Shown here: positions 46,820 through 56,067 of the stretch, one piece after another
Position numbering within the stretch: the stretch's first letter is position 1
Layout of the letters: every line of letters starts with the position of its first letter
Assembly: GCA_024281055.1 (NCBI GenBank)
Contig: JAMXLF010000011.1
Span: 1-64,000 of the forward strand
Source: Geobacteraceae bacterium
GTDB lineage: Bacteria; Desulfobacterota; Desulfuromonadia; Geobacterales; Geobacteraceae
Length of the DNA: 64,000 nucleotides
Reading direction: 5' to 3'
Position numbers and translations under genes: made by a program
Notes under the pieces: generated by a model
What the model was told of the DNA's origin: nothing
What the model saw: the letters and a program-made list of their open reading frames with translations, nothing else
Database searches by the model: none

Positions 46820-48495
46820 TGGCACACCAATCGGACCTGATCGAAAAGGATATCCTCGCGTACCTGAAGAGCCAGGAGGAGAAGTCGCTCCTTCGCTTCA
46901 TCACCTGCGGCAGCGTGGACGACGGCAAGAGCACCCTGATCGGACGGCTCCTCTGGGATTCGAAGATGGTCTTCGAGGACCAGCTGGCGGCGCTGGAGGT
47001 GGACTCGAAGAAAGTCGGCACCCAGGGAGGGGCCATCGACTATGCGCTTCTGCTGGACGGGCTGCAGGCAGAGCGGGAACAGGGGATCACCATCGACGTG
47101 GCCTACCGCTTCTTCTCCACCGACCGGCGCAAGTTCATCGTCGCCGACACCCCCGGCCACGAACAGTACACCCGCAACATGGTCACCGGTGCCTCCACGG
47201 CGAAAGTGGCGGTCATTCTCGTCGATGCCCGCAAGGGGCTCCTGACCCAGACCCGCCGCCACAGCTACCTGGTCTCCCTGGTCGGCATCCGCCACGTGGT
47301 GCTGGCGGTCAACAAGATGGACCTCATCGACTTCGACCGGGAGAAGTTCGATGCCATTGTCGGCGATTATCGCGAATTCGCCGTCCCCCTCGGCTTCGAC
47401 TCGATCACGGCGATCCCGATCTCGGCCCTGAACGGCGACAACATCATCGAGTCGAGCGGCAATACCCCCTGGTACCAGGGACAGACGCTGATGAACCACC
47501 TGGAGACGGTCCGGGTCGAGGACGATACGAAGAACCTCCCGTTCCGGCTGCCGGTCCAGTGGGTCAACCGTCCCCATCTTGATTTCCGCGGCTTCTGCGG
47601 CACCATCGCCTCGGGCTCGATACGACCGGGAGACGAGCTGCAGGTGGCGTCGTCGGGGCGCACCAGCCGCGTAGCCAGGATCATCACCATGAACGGCGAT
47701 CTGGATGAGGGGGTGGCGGGACAGGCGGTGACCCTTACCTTGACCTCCGAGATCGACATAAGCCGGGGCGACATGCTTTCGCCGCCGGATGCTCCACCAC
47801 GGCTCTCCCGGCATCCCGAGGCGCACCTGGTTTGGATGCATGACGAACCCCTGCAACCGGGGCAGGTCTACCTGGTGAAGACCGCTTCAGCGGTCACCCC
47901 TGGCAGGGTATCGCGCGTCCAGTATGCGGTGGACGTCAACACGCTGGAACAGAAACAGGCGCCGACGCTGGGGCTCAACGGAATCGGCGTCGTCCGGCTT
48001 GAGCTGGATCGAGCTGTTGCCCTCGATCCGTACCGGCAGAACCGCGAAACCGGGAGCTTCATCCTCATCGACCGGTTCAGCAACGCTACGGTCGCTGCAG
48101 GGATGGTGATCTCAGCGGCGCCGGTCGAGGCGCAGACGACCCGGCCGGAGCGGGGAACGGGAATCACGGAGGAAGCTGGCTTCCTCCCGCGGTGCTTCAG
48201 CCTCACCGAGCTCACCATCAGCGGAACCGAGTTGGGGGTGGCGGATATCACCCGGGAATGGGGTCCGATCGAGTTCGAGGTGTCGGCCGGCTTCCTCGAC
48301 TACCTCGGCAAAGGGAACCGGGTCATCTTCCGGCTTCGGGACGTGGGGCAGCTGGAGCCGGTGGCCCGCATGGCCTTCGAAAACCATCTCAACTTCGAGT
48401 TCGGCCGGGATCGGGACCGGATCAACGTGATCCTTTACCGGGATCAGCAGATTTGCAATTCGGCCCATGCGGACCTGCTTGGCGGGGGGCTGTGA
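46819..48495 (+). CDS. cysN: Sulfate adenylyltransferase subunit 1 (GTPase)
   Basis: The EF-Tu-like GTPase that drives APS formation by CysD. The 558-residue product has LLRFITCGSVDDGKSTLIGRLLWDSK, EREQGITIDVAYRFF, DTPGHEQYTRNMVTGAS and NKMDL, then beta-barrels. It ends without an APS kinase (CysC) domain, consistent with a pathway that reduces APS directly. TGATG coupling with cysD is present. Confidence 0.97.
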   Translation: MAHQSDLIEKDILAYLKSQEEKSLLRFITCGSVDDGKSTLIGRLLWDSKMVFEDQLAALEVDSKKVGTQGGAIDYALLLDGLQAEREQGITIDVAYRFFSTDRRKFIVADTPGHEQYTRNMVTGASTAKVAVILVDARKGLLTQTRRHSYLVSLVGIRHVVLAVNKMDLIDFDREKFDAIVGDYREFAVPLGFDSITAIPISALNGDNIIESSGNTPWYQGQTLMNHLETVRVEDDTKNLPFRLPVQWVNRPHLDFRGFCGTIASGSIRPGDELQVASSGRTSRVARIITMNGDLDEGVAGQAVTLTLTSEIDISRGDMLSPPDAPPRLSRHPEAHLVWMHDEPLQPGQVYLVKTASAVTPGRVSRVQYAVDVNTLEQKQAPTLGLNGIGVVRLELDRAVALDPYRQNRETGSFILIDRFSNATVAAGMVISAAPVEAQTTRPERGTGITEEAGFLPRCFSLTELTISGTELGVADITREWGPIEFEVSAGFLDYLGKGNRVIFRLRDVGQLEPVARMAFENHLNFEFGRDRDRINVILYRDQQICNSAHADLLGGGL

Positions 48496-48530
48496 ATGGT
48501 GAAGCATCTCTGCAGGGCTCAACATTTCCA

Positions 48531-48559
48531 TTGACAAAATCGTGCCGGTTCCGTATTCT
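48531..48559 (+). promoter_or_regulatory. Promoter of the metX riboswitch transcript
   Basis: TTGACA (48531-48536), 17 bases and TATTCT (48554-48559), about 25 bases before the riboswitch. Confidence 0.8.
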
Positions 48560-48584
48560 TTCCAGAAAATTGAATAGATAAGAC

Positions 48585-48690
48585 CTTCTTATCGAGAGTG
48601 GTGGAGGGACAGGCCCTGCGAAACCACAGCAACCGGCTCCGAGGAGCGTCAGGTGCTAAATCCTGCCGAAAGGCGAAGATGAGAGAGGTG
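48585..48690 (+). promoter_or_regulatory. SAM-I (S-box) riboswitch upstream of metX
   Basis: The signature runs CTTATCGAGAGTGGTGGAGG, then GCAACCGGC, GTGCTAAATCCTGCC and GATGAGAG, which is the classical SAM-I aptamer with its closing P1 stem. A terminator hairpin follows, so high S-adenosylmethionine should stop transcription before metX. Confidence 0.96.
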
Positions 48691-48717
48691 CTTGAACGAT
48701 AGCAGCAACGTATCCGA

Positions 48718-48757
48718 AGCCCCTTCTCATCCACCCGAGAAGGGGCTTTTATTTTTA
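48718..48757 (+). terminator. Riboswitch-controlled terminator
   Basis: AGCCCCTTCTC and GAGAAGGGGCT form an 11-bp stem followed by a T-rich tail; it ends just before the metX ATG. Confidence 0.93.
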
Positions 48758-48758
48758 C

Positions 48759-49868
48759 ATGTACACCGGTATGGTAGAAGAAAAATCCATAACCTTCGAC
48801 ACCGACCTCCGCCTGGAAAGCGGGCGGATCCTCGGGCCGATCACCCTCGCCTACGAGACCTACGGGAAACTCAACGCCGACAGGTCGAACGCGATTCTCG
48901 TTGCCCATGCCTGGACCGGCAACGCCCACCTGGCGGGGAAATACAGCGAGGATGACACGAAACCGGGATGGTGGGACGCCATCGTCGGCCCGGGGAGGCT
49001 TCTCGACACCGATCGCTGGTGCGTCATCTGTTCCAACGTGCTCGGCTCCTGCTACGGCTCCACCGGCCCCGCCTCCGTGAATCCCAAGACCGGCAAAAAG
49101 TATAACCTCTCCTTCCCGGTCATCACCGTGCGCGACATGGTGCGGGCGCAGAAACTCCTCATCGACCACCTGGGGATCGAAAAACTCGTCACCGTCCTTG
49201 GGGGAAGCATGGGGGGTATGCAGGCCCTCGAATGGGCCACCCAGTTTCCCGACCGGATCGCCTCGGCGGTGGTGCTGGCCACCAGTCCACGCCCCTCGGC
49301 CCAAGCCATCGCGCTCAATGCCGTGGCCCGCTGGGCCATCTTCAACGACCCGACCTGGAAAAAAGGGGAATACCGGAAAAACCCCAAGGACGGCCTGGCC
49401 CTGGCCCGCGGCATCGGCCACATCACCTTTCTCTCCGACGAGTCGATGACCGCCAAGTTCGGCCGGCGCTTCTCCGCCCGGGACGGCCTGTTCGACTTCT
49501 TCGGCCAGTTCGAGGTGGAGCGCTACCTCTCCTACAACGGTTACAACTTCGTCGACCGCTTCGACGCCAACTCCTTTCTCTACCTCGCCAAGGCCCTCGA
49601 CCTCTACGATGTGGCCTGGGGGTGTGAGTCCCTCGAAGAGGCGTTCGCCCCGGTCACCGCGCCGATCCAGTTCTTCGCTTTCACCTCCGACTGGCTCTAC
49701 CCCCCCTACCAGACCGAGGAGATGGCACGGGCGCTCACGAACCTCGGCAAGTCGGCGGAGTACCACCTCATCCCGTCATCCTACGGCCACGACGCCTTCC
49801 TCCTGGAGCACGAGACCTTCGCACCGCTGGTGCGGGGGTTTCTCGAAAGCGTGAGACGTGAGATGTGA
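48759..49868 (+). CDS. metX: Homoserine O-acetyltransferase
   Basis: An alpha/beta-hydrolase that acetylates homoserine for methionine synthesis. The 369-residue protein has [28 protein letters not shown], the nucleophile elbow [15 protein letters not shown] and the C-terminal acid and His in SDWLYPPYQ and [11 protein letters not shown]. Two starts are possible (48759, 48771); neither has a strong ribosome site, perhaps because the leader ends in the terminator. The final residues VRREM are coded by a heptamer array. Controlled by the SAM-I riboswitch. Confidence 0.95.
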   Translation: MYTGMVEEKSITFDTDLRLESGRILGPITLAYETYGKLNADRSNAILVAHAWTGNAHLAGKYSEDDTKPGWWDAIVGPGRLLDTDRWCVICSNVLGSCYGSTGPASVNPKTGKKYNLSFPVITVRDMVRAQKLLIDHLGIEKLVTVLGGSMGGMQALEWATQFPDRIASAVVLATSPRPSAQAIALNAVARWAIFNDPTWKKGEYRKNPKDGLALARGIGHITFLSDESMTAKFGRRFSARDGLFDFFGQFEVERYLSYNGYNFVDRFDANSFLYLAKALDLYDVAWGCESLEEAFAPVTAPIQFFAFTSDWLYPPYQTEEMARALTNLGKSAEYHLIPSSYGHDAFLLEHETFAPLVRGFLESVRREM

Positions 49869-49922
49869 GGCGTAAGAAGTTTTCACGTCTAGCGTCTAGC
49901 GTCTAACGTTTCACTTTTCACT
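49850..49922. repeat. Inverted heptamer array 3 (CGTGAGA-type)
   Basis: CGTGAGA twice, TGTGAGG and CGTAAGA (49850-49877), a three-base centre, then TTTCACG, TCTAGCG twice, TCTAACG and TTTCACT twice (49881-49922). The left arm codes the last residues and stop of metX; the right arm, read on the minus strand, codes the last residues and stop of the convergent glycosyltransferase gene. Confidence 0.85.
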
Positions 49923-50932
49923 CTTTTGTACAGCTCCAGGTACTCCTCCGCCTCCCGCTCCGGGGGGAAACTTTGCAGAACATACTCCCGTCCCTGCTTG
50001 CCGAGCCTCTCGCGGAGTCGTCCATCCGCCATGAGCTGCGCGGCCTTGGTATGGAATTCCGCCTCGTCCCGGTAGAGCAGGCCGGTCACCCCGTCCTTCA
50101 CGAGGAAGCGGTTTCCCTCTATGGCCGCGGCCATGACCGGCTTGCCGCACGCGAGCGCCTCGAGAAGGCTGTTGGCCATCCCCCCTTCGAAGAGCGAAGT
50201 GTTGAGGACCACGTCCGCCCGCCGGTAGAGGCAACCCATGGCCTCATGGCTTACTTCCCCCAGGTAATGGGCGAAGGGGTAGCGTTCGAGCCCCTCCATT
50301 ACCCGGGCCGCGTACCCCGGATCGATCACCGGCCCTGCGAGGAGGAACCTGGTCCGGGCATCTTCGGCGTAAAGCTCGGCCAGCGGCGCCAGGGGAGACA
50401 GGACCTGCTTGACCGGCCGCAGCCCCGCCGGCAGGAGAAAGGTGAACGCCCCGGCCGGGAAGAAAACTCCCGCCGGTCCTGCACAACTGTCGCCCGGTTG
50501 CTCCACTCCCTGGGGGATGACGATTGTTCGCCCCGTGAGGGTCGGGCAGTGGAGCGAGAGCATCTTTTTGATGTCCGGGGCGAACGCCACCAGGCGGGCA
50601 GCGCCGTGGAGGACCGCGCGGGTCTCCTCGCGACGGCTGTCGATCAGCGCCTCATGGACGTCGGTGCCGGTCAGGGTGACGACATAGGGGATGCCGGTTT
50701 CCCGGGCAATGGCCCGGGCCACCCGGCCGCCGGACCAGCCGTGAAAGGCATGGATCAGCACCGGAGACTCCGCGGCCACGTGCCGGGCGATCTCGCCCGC
50801 GGCCATGGCATCCAGGGAATAGACCTCAACCCGGCAGCCACGGTCGGTCAGGGAGCGCTCGACGCGCCGCACCGTCACCGCATTGCCGCGGACGGCAGGA
50901 TAATAGTGGGGGGTGATGATGGCAATCCTCAC
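49889..50932 (-). CDS. Glycosyltransferase family 4-like protein
   Basis: The protein (about 347 aa) has an N-terminal Rossmann domain (RIAIITPHYYPAVRGNAVTVRRVERSL) and a C-terminal GT1-type domain with the E-x7-E signature in FEGGMANSLLEALACGKPVMAAAIEGN. It should move sugar from a nucleotide sugar onto an unidentified acceptor. I prefer the GTG at 50932, with AGGGAG upstream and a normal family N-terminus; an ATG at 50959 is possible. The C-terminus (KSETLDARR) comes from the heptamer array. Confidence 0.88.
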   Translation of the reverse strand: MRIAIITPHYYPAVRGNAVTVRRVERSLTDRGCRVEVYSLDAMAAGEIARHVAAESPVLIHAFHGWSGGRVARAIARETGIPYVVTLTGTDVHEALIDSRREETRAVLHGAARLVAFAPDIKKMLSLHCPTLTGRTIVIPQGVEQPGDSCAGPAGVFFPAGAFTFLLPAGLRPVKQVLSPLAPLAELYAEDARTRFLLAGPVIDPGYAARVMEGLERYPFAHYLGEVSHEAMGCLYRRADVVLNTSLFEGGMANSLLEALACGKPVMAAAIEGNRFLVKDGVTGLLYRDEAEFHTKAAQLMADGRLRERLGKQGREYVLQSFPPEREAEEYLELYKRVKSETLDARR

Positions 50933-51068
50933 GTGCAGTATTCTCCCTGAATATGACATTCCGTCCCTCGTTTATATAACCTCAATCCCTCCGTCTGACA
51001 AGGACAAACCCCTTGCCTCGGCTGGGCAGGCATGCTATTTTGGGTTAAAGTTTCAGGGGAAGCACTCC

Positions 51069-51827
51069 ATGAAAATCACCATCCTCGGCAGTGGCACTTC
51101 GACCGGCGTGCCGATGGTCGGCTGTCACTGTGCCGTCTGCACCTCGGAGGACCCTCGCGACAAGAGAAGCCGTGCCTCCATCCTCGTCGAAACCTCCGGG
51201 AAATACCTCCTCGTGGACACTTCGACGGACCTCAGAAAGCAGGCGCTGCGGGAAAAGATCCCCCATATCGATGCAGTGCTCTTCACCCATCCCCACGCCG
51301 ATCACATCAACGGGATCGATGACCTGCGGGGCTTCCACTTCATCCATAAACGCGTCATCCCCTGCTACGGCAGCAAAGAGACCCTGGACGTCATCGCCGC
51401 CAACTTCAGCTATATCTTCACGGGAATGGAGAAAGCGGGCTATTATCCCCTGCTCGAGTCGCACGTGGTGCACGAGCCCTTCATCCTGTTCGGCAAGCGG
51501 ATCGTCCCCATCCCGCTCGTACACGGCTTTACGACCGCCACCGGCTACCGCATCGGGGATTTTGCCTACATCACCGACTGCAGCCGTATTCCCGATGGGT
51601 CCATGGCCAGGCTCGCCGGCCTGGACACGCTCGTTATCGATGCCCTGCGCTACACGCCACACGTAACCCACCTGAACATCGAGGCGGCGTTGCAGGTGGT
51701 CGCAGAGCTTCGCCCGCGGCACACCATCTTCACCCACCTGACCCACGAGGTCCCGTACGCTGATACGGTCAAACTGCCGGCAGGGGTCGAATTCGCCTAT
51801 GACGGCATGGTGCTCGACCGTGCGTAA
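51069..51827 (+). CDS. MBL-fold metallohydrolase (PhnP-like)
   Basis: The 252-residue protein starts MKITILGSGTSTGVPMVGCHCAVCTS and has THPHADHINGIDDLRGF, the HxHxDH metal site, with a later FTHLTHE. The GTSTG..P..GC.C..C opening is that of PhnP/RNase Z-related phosphodiesterases, where the cysteines bind structural zinc. The substrate is probably a cyclic or linear phosphodiester, not defined here. The ATG at 51069 follows AGGGGAAGCACTCC. It is divergent from the glycosyltransferase. Confidence 0.9.
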   Translation: MKITILGSGTSTGVPMVGCHCAVCTSEDPRDKRSRASILVETSGKYLLVDTSTDLRKQALREKIPHIDAVLFTHPHADHINGIDDLRGFHFIHKRVIPCYGSKETLDVIAANFSYIFTGMEKAGYYPLLESHVVHEPFILFGKRIVPIPLVHGFTTATGYRIGDFAYITDCSRIPDGSMARLAGLDTLVIDALRYTPHVTHLNIEAALQVVAELRPRHTIFTHLTHEVPYADTVKLPAGVEFAYDGMVLDRA

Positions 51828-51920
51828 TCCGCGAAAAACAACCGTTTCCATGACGATAAGCTTGCAAATATGCGCCGATGACACTATGATGGTGGCCACC
51901 TTAGCCATTGGACGGGACCG

Positions 51921-53762
51921 ATGAGAGACATCCGCCTGCACGGTCTGATTCAAAACCACATCGAATACTACGCGATGGTCGCCGGAACCGATGCCCACCA
52001 GCGCTATTTCTTCAACATCGTCCAGGGAGAGGACGAGGAGTTGCGCTTCTTCTCTCCCGGCAACGAGTTCGTCATCGGGCGGGGAGGGATCAGTCACCAG
52101 GGCAACGGCGCCTCCTTCTGCGAATACATGTTCGGCGTCGATCAGCCGATTGCCGACCTGGCCAAGGGCGACGTGATCAACCGTCTCGTCGTCTACGGCG
52201 CCCGCTACGACAACGAAACCGCCACCCTTCGTTTCAGCGACGCCACCGCCGGTTCCCAGAGCTACGAAAGGATCTTTTTCGACGGAAACGCCGTCTGCAA
52301 CTATTTCTTTTTTGTCCACTCCGAGAAAATCACCGGTCTCCCCAGCAAGCAGCAGGAAAGGATCGTCAGGCTCTTCGGCAAGGGAATCAAACGCTCGACA
52401 GCCGTCGGGGACGGGATTGACAGTACGGTCATTACCGATATCTTTTCGCTTTTGAACGATCCCCGGGGACAGCTTTTCCTCTTCAAGATCATCAACCGCA
52501 GGCACCAGGAATACTGTGATGCCTTCAAGTCCCTCTACGCACGGAGCAAGAAGATCTCCGACGACGACTTCGCCGCCCTCGCCGCCCTCGCTGCCCGGCA
52601 CGGCATCGACCGTTACCAGCAGGAGCGGATCCGCATCGACGTCATGTACAAGCATCCCGACAACAAGCGGATCGTCGACGAATACAAGAACATCCTCATC
52701 GCATGCAACCGCAAAGGCGAGATCAACAAGCTGGAAAACGCCCGGCTGACACGCCTGAAGACCCTCTCCGTGCGCAACAAAATCCCCGGCGCCCTCTTCT
52801 ACACCCTCGACGAGATGCTGAAAAAAGACAAGAAAATGGTCGACCTGGAGGAGAGCGACTACATCTCGGAAACCCGCCAGATCCTGGAGGGCCTGTTCCT
52901 GACGGAGCGGCAGATCGAAAGCAGCGTCGACCGGGACGACCTGCTCAAGCTCCTCAATGCCAAAAAGCGGGCAGCGGAGAACCGGGACCACACCTTCGAA
53001 GAGATACTTCTCGACGCCAGCAAAGCGTGTGACGAAAAGATCCGCGATGGCGCCGACATCTCCCTCCTGGAAGGGTTCTCCGCCATCATCACGTACTTCG
53101 ACCGCTACGACGCCACCTCCTCCATCATCAACCAGCTGGCCTTCATGGAGAACGTCAGGACCACAGAGGAAATGCTGCGCAGCCTCCTCGGCAACAAGCA
53201 CGAATTCGACGCCCTGAAGCCCGGCCTGTTCGAAGAGCTCTTCATCAGCGGGATACTGGAAAACAAGTATCTCGGCAAGTACGGCCGGAGAAAAGTGACA
53301 TCCCTGGTCAAGGGGCTCAGGCTCATCGAGCAGCAACGCCTGGCCACCACCGCCCTCATGGAGGAGCTTCGGACCATCGACGACGAGGAGCGGCTCTTCT
53401 CCACCATCCTGGATCACGTTCGGGAGCGGATCCGAAACTTCTACTCGAAGTACGCCACGAAGGCCGACCAGGATGCCCTCAAGCGCGAGGTGAGCGAGGA
53501 ACTTCGGCACAAGAAGCTCCTCAACCGGGAAATCCCGGATGACCTCTTCCACGAGACCATCCTCACCATCAAGAAAGAAGCCATCTACATCCACAACCTC
53601 CTGCCGAGCATCATCTCCAACCGGGACATTGCCCTGCGCGAGGACTTCCTCGAAAACTCCGGCCTCGACCGTTTCTACGTGGAAGAGCTCGAACGCGAGT
53701 TCTACGAGTTGAACGGCCTCAACATGGAGGAGCTCTACCAGATAAGGAAGGGGCTCAACTGA
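51921..53762 (+). CDS. Large uncharacterised protein (613 aa; TIGR04442-like)
   Basis: The protein starts MRDIRLHGLIQNHIEYYAMVAGTDAHQRYFFNIVQGEDEELRFFSPGNEF and continues with a helical, highly charged C-terminal two-thirds (for example LRTIDDEERLFSTILDHVRERIRNFYSKYATKADQDALKREV). I believe it matches a Geobacter-type family (TIGR04442), whose function is unknown. No membrane segment, signal or catalytic motif is visible; the N-terminal 150 residues look beta-rich. Single gene, preceded by a weakly defined promoter region (51828-51920). Confidence 0.75.
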   Translation: MRDIRLHGLIQNHIEYYAMVAGTDAHQRYFFNIVQGEDEELRFFSPGNEFVIGRGGISHQGNGASFCEYMFGVDQPIADLAKGDVINRLVVYGARYDNETATLRFSDATAGSQSYERIFFDGNAVCNYFFFVHSEKITGLPSKQQERIVRLFGKGIKRSTAVGDGIDSTVITDIFSLLNDPRGQLFLFKIINRRHQEYCDAFKSLYARSKKISDDDFAALAALAARHGIDRYQQERIRIDVMYKHPDNKRIVDEYKNILIACNRKGEINKLENARLTRLKTLSVRNKIPGALFYTLDEMLKKDKKMVDLEESDYISETRQILEGLFLTERQIESSVDRDDLLKLLNAKKRAAENRDHTFEEILLDASKACDEKIRDGADISLLEGFSAIITYFDRYDATSSIINQLAFMENVRTTEEMLRSLLGNKHEFDALKPGLFEELFISGILENKYLGKYGRRKVTSLVKGLRLIEQQRLATTALMEELRTIDDEERLFSTILDHVRERIRNFYSKYATKADQDALKREVSEELRHKKLLNREIPDDLFHETILTIKKEAIYIHNLLPSIISNRDIALREDFLENSGLDRFYVEELEREFYELNGLNMEELYQIRKGLN

Positions 53763-53882
53763 GAGCGCGGGAATCTAAAGACGAACCCCTCGTTCAGCCT
53801 TAACAGGTTGTTGAAAACCGTTATAAATCCCTCAGTATCACAATTGCAGTCATTCGATAATTCCTATGACAAAAAAAGGCAT

Positions 53883-53914
53883 TTGGTGCTATATATTGAG
53901 CTTGGCACCAAGCT
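53883..53914. promoter_or_regulatory. Overlapping inverted repeats before gmd
   Basis: AGCTTGG-CA-CCAAGCT (53899-53914) is a perfect palindrome, and TTGGTGC (53883-53889) also pairs with GCACCAA (53905-53911), enclosing a TATATATT box. Two alternative hairpins or a dimeric operator are possible 40 bases before the gmd start. Confidence 0.5.
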
Positions 53915-53955
53915 GCCCGATCCCTTCGCCGTAATTCCACAGCTCAGGAGCATCC

Positions 53956-55005
53956 ATGAAAAAGGCGCTTATTACCGGCATTACCGGCCAGGACGGATCA
54001 TACCTGGCGGAACTTCTGCTACAGAAAGGCTACGAGGTACACGGTGTCATCCGTCGCTCTTCTTCCTTCAACACGGGCAGAATCAATCATATCTACCGCG
54101 ACCCCCACGAGGCCGGGGTGCGGCTCCTGCTCCACTACGGTGACCTGAACGACGCCAGCTCCATCAACAAGCTCCTCCGGGACATCCGGCCGGACGAGAT
54201 CTACAACCTCGGCGCCCAGAGCCATGTCCGGGTCTCCTTCGACGTCCCGGAGTACACCGGTGAAATCGATGCCCTCGGCGCGGTGCGTATCCTCGAGGGA
54301 ATTCGCGAAACCGAGATTAACACCCGCTTCTACCAGGCATCCTCCTCCGAGCTCTACGGAAAGGTGCTCGAAACCCCGCAGCGGGAGACCACCCCCTTCT
54401 ACCCCCGCTCACCCTACGCCTGCGCCAAGGCCTATGCCTACTACATCACCGTCAACTACCGCGAGAGCTATGATCTCTTCGCCTGCAACGGCATCCTCTT
54501 CAACCACGAGTCCCCCCGACGCGGAGAGACGTTCGTCACCCGGAAGATCACCCGGGCAGCGGCCCGGATCAAGCTCGGGATGCAGTCGTGCCTCTACCTC
54601 GGCAACCTGGAGGCCAAGCGCGACTGGGGATTCGCCGGAGACTACGTGGAGGCCATGTGGCTGATACTGCAGCAACCGGAGCCGGACGACTACGTCGTCG
54701 CCACCGGCGAGACCCATTCGGTGCGGGAATTTGCCGAGAAGGTGTTCGCCCGCCTCGACATGCCCCTTGAATGGCGGGGGGAAGGGGCCCACGAGAAGGG
54801 GATCGACGCGCGGACCGGCAACATCGTCATCGAGATCGACCCCAAGTACTTCCGGCCGGCAGAGGTGGACCTCCTGCTGGGGGACTCCACCAAGGCCAAG
54901 ACCAACCTAAAGTGGCAGCCGAAAGTGGGCTTCGATGACCTCGTGGTCCTCATGGTTGATGGCGACGTAGTCCTCGCCGAACGGGAGAAACGGGCCGATG
55001 GATAG
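53956..55005 (+). CDS. gmd: GDP-mannose 4,6-dehydratase
   Basis: Converts GDP-D-mannose to GDP-4-keto-6-deoxymannose. The 349-residue SDR enzyme shows [43 protein letters not shown], the catalytic YxxxK in [19 protein letters not shown] and [18 protein letters not shown], all diagnostic. The gene overlaps the next by eight bases. The product feeds fucose-type surface sugar synthesis, and the glycosyltransferase some 3 kb upstream may use it or a related sugar. Confidence 0.97.
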   Translation: MKKALITGITGQDGSYLAELLLQKGYEVHGVIRRSSSFNTGRINHIYRDPHEAGVRLLLHYGDLNDASSINKLLRDIRPDEIYNLGAQSHVRVSFDVPEYTGEIDALGAVRILEGIRETEINTRFYQASSSELYGKVLETPQRETTPFYPRSPYACAKAYAYYITVNYRESYDLFACNGILFNHESPRRGETFVTRKITRAAARIKLGMQSCLYLGNLEAKRDWGFAGDYVEAMWLILQQPEPDDYVVATGETHSVREFAEKVFARLDMPLEWRGEGAHEKGIDARTGNIVIEIDPKYFRPAEVDLLLGDSTKAKTNLKWQPKVGFDDLVVLMVDGDVVLAEREKRADG

Positions 55006-55972
55006 GAACGCGAAAATTTTCGTTGCCGGTTCGAACGGCCTGGTCGGTTCCGCGCTGGTGCGCAGACTAAAGGCCGGAAACTACACCAATCTGCTGACAC
55101 CCGAGATAGGGGAAATCGACCTGACGGACCAGGCTGCCGTCAAAGCCCTTTTCGAGGCGGAAAAACCGGAGTACGTCCTGCTCGCCGCCGCCAAGGTGGG
55201 TGGGATACTTGCCAACAACACCTATCCGGCCGAATTCATCTACCTCAACCTGATGATCCAGAACAATGTCATCCACCAGGCCTGGCTGAACGGAGTGAAA
55301 CGTCTCCTGTTTCTGGGCTCTTCCTGTATCTACCCCAAGCACGCACCGCAGCCGATGCGGGAGGAGCACCTTCTGACCGGCTCCCTCGAACCAACCAACG
55401 AGCCTTATGCCATCGCCAAGATCGCTGGCATCAAAATGTGCGAGTCGTACAACCGCCAGTACGGCACGAAATTCATAGCGGTCATGCCCACCAACCTTTA
55501 CGGGCCCAGAGACAACTTCGACCTGGCCAACTCCCACGTGTTGCCGGCACTTATCCGCAAGTTCCACGAGGCGCGGGAGGAAAACCGGAAAGAGGTCGTT
55601 GTGTGGGGCACTGGCACGCCACGTCGGGAATTTCTCTTTGTGGACGACATGGCCGATGCCTGCGTTTACCTGATGAATCTCCCGGAAGACACCGTATCCG
55701 AACAGTTGACCAGTTATCCGAAGCCATGCTTCGTCAATCTCGGGACCGGCATCGACGTCACCATCAGGGAACTCGCCGAAACGGTACGCGACGTGGTCGG
55801 TTTCGGTGGAGAATTGACGTTCGATGCCGGCAAGCCGGACGGCACCCCGCAAAAACTGCTCGACGTCGCGCGGATGAAGGAGCTGGGATGGTCGGCAGAG
55901 ACTTCCCTGCGAGAGGGAATAGAAAAGTCGTATCGGTGGTTTCTGGAAAATCAGGATCGAGTCCGGAAATAA
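54998..55972 (+). CDS. fcl: GDP-L-fucose synthase
   Basis: Epimerises and reduces the Gmd product to GDP-L-fucose with NADPH. The 324-residue protein has the Rossmann start [73 protein letters not shown] and the YxxxK in [18 protein letters not shown]. Length is normal. It is translationally coupled to gmd. Confidence 0.97.
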   Translation: MDRNAKIFVAGSNGLVGSALVRRLKAGNYTNLLTPEIGEIDLTDQAAVKALFEAEKPEYVLLAAAKVGGILANNTYPAEFIYLNLMIQNNVIHQAWLNGVKRLLFLGSSCIYPKHAPQPMREEHLLTGSLEPTNEPYAIAKIAGIKMCESYNRQYGTKFIAVMPTNLYGPRDNFDLANSHVLPALIRKFHEAREENRKEVVVWGTGTPRREFLFVDDMADACVYLMNLPEDTVSEQLTSYPKPCFVNLGTGIDVTIRELAETVRDVVGFGGELTFDAGKPDGTPQKLLDVARMKELGWSAETSLREGIEKSYRWFLENQDRVRK

Positions 55973-56002
55973 GCCGAGTCCTTCCACAACTGCCCTCACC
56001 CC

Positions 56003-56032
56003 TTGACATCCTCCCCCGTTTTCCCCTAAAGT
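56003..56032 (+). promoter_or_regulatory. Probable promoter of the GAF/sigma54 regulator gene
   Basis: TTGACA (56003-56008), 18 bases and TAAAGT (56027-56032), 35 bases before the ATG. Confidence 0.6.
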
Positions 56033-56067
56033 AATCTTAAGTGTAAAAAACATACTCAGAGGTTGGC

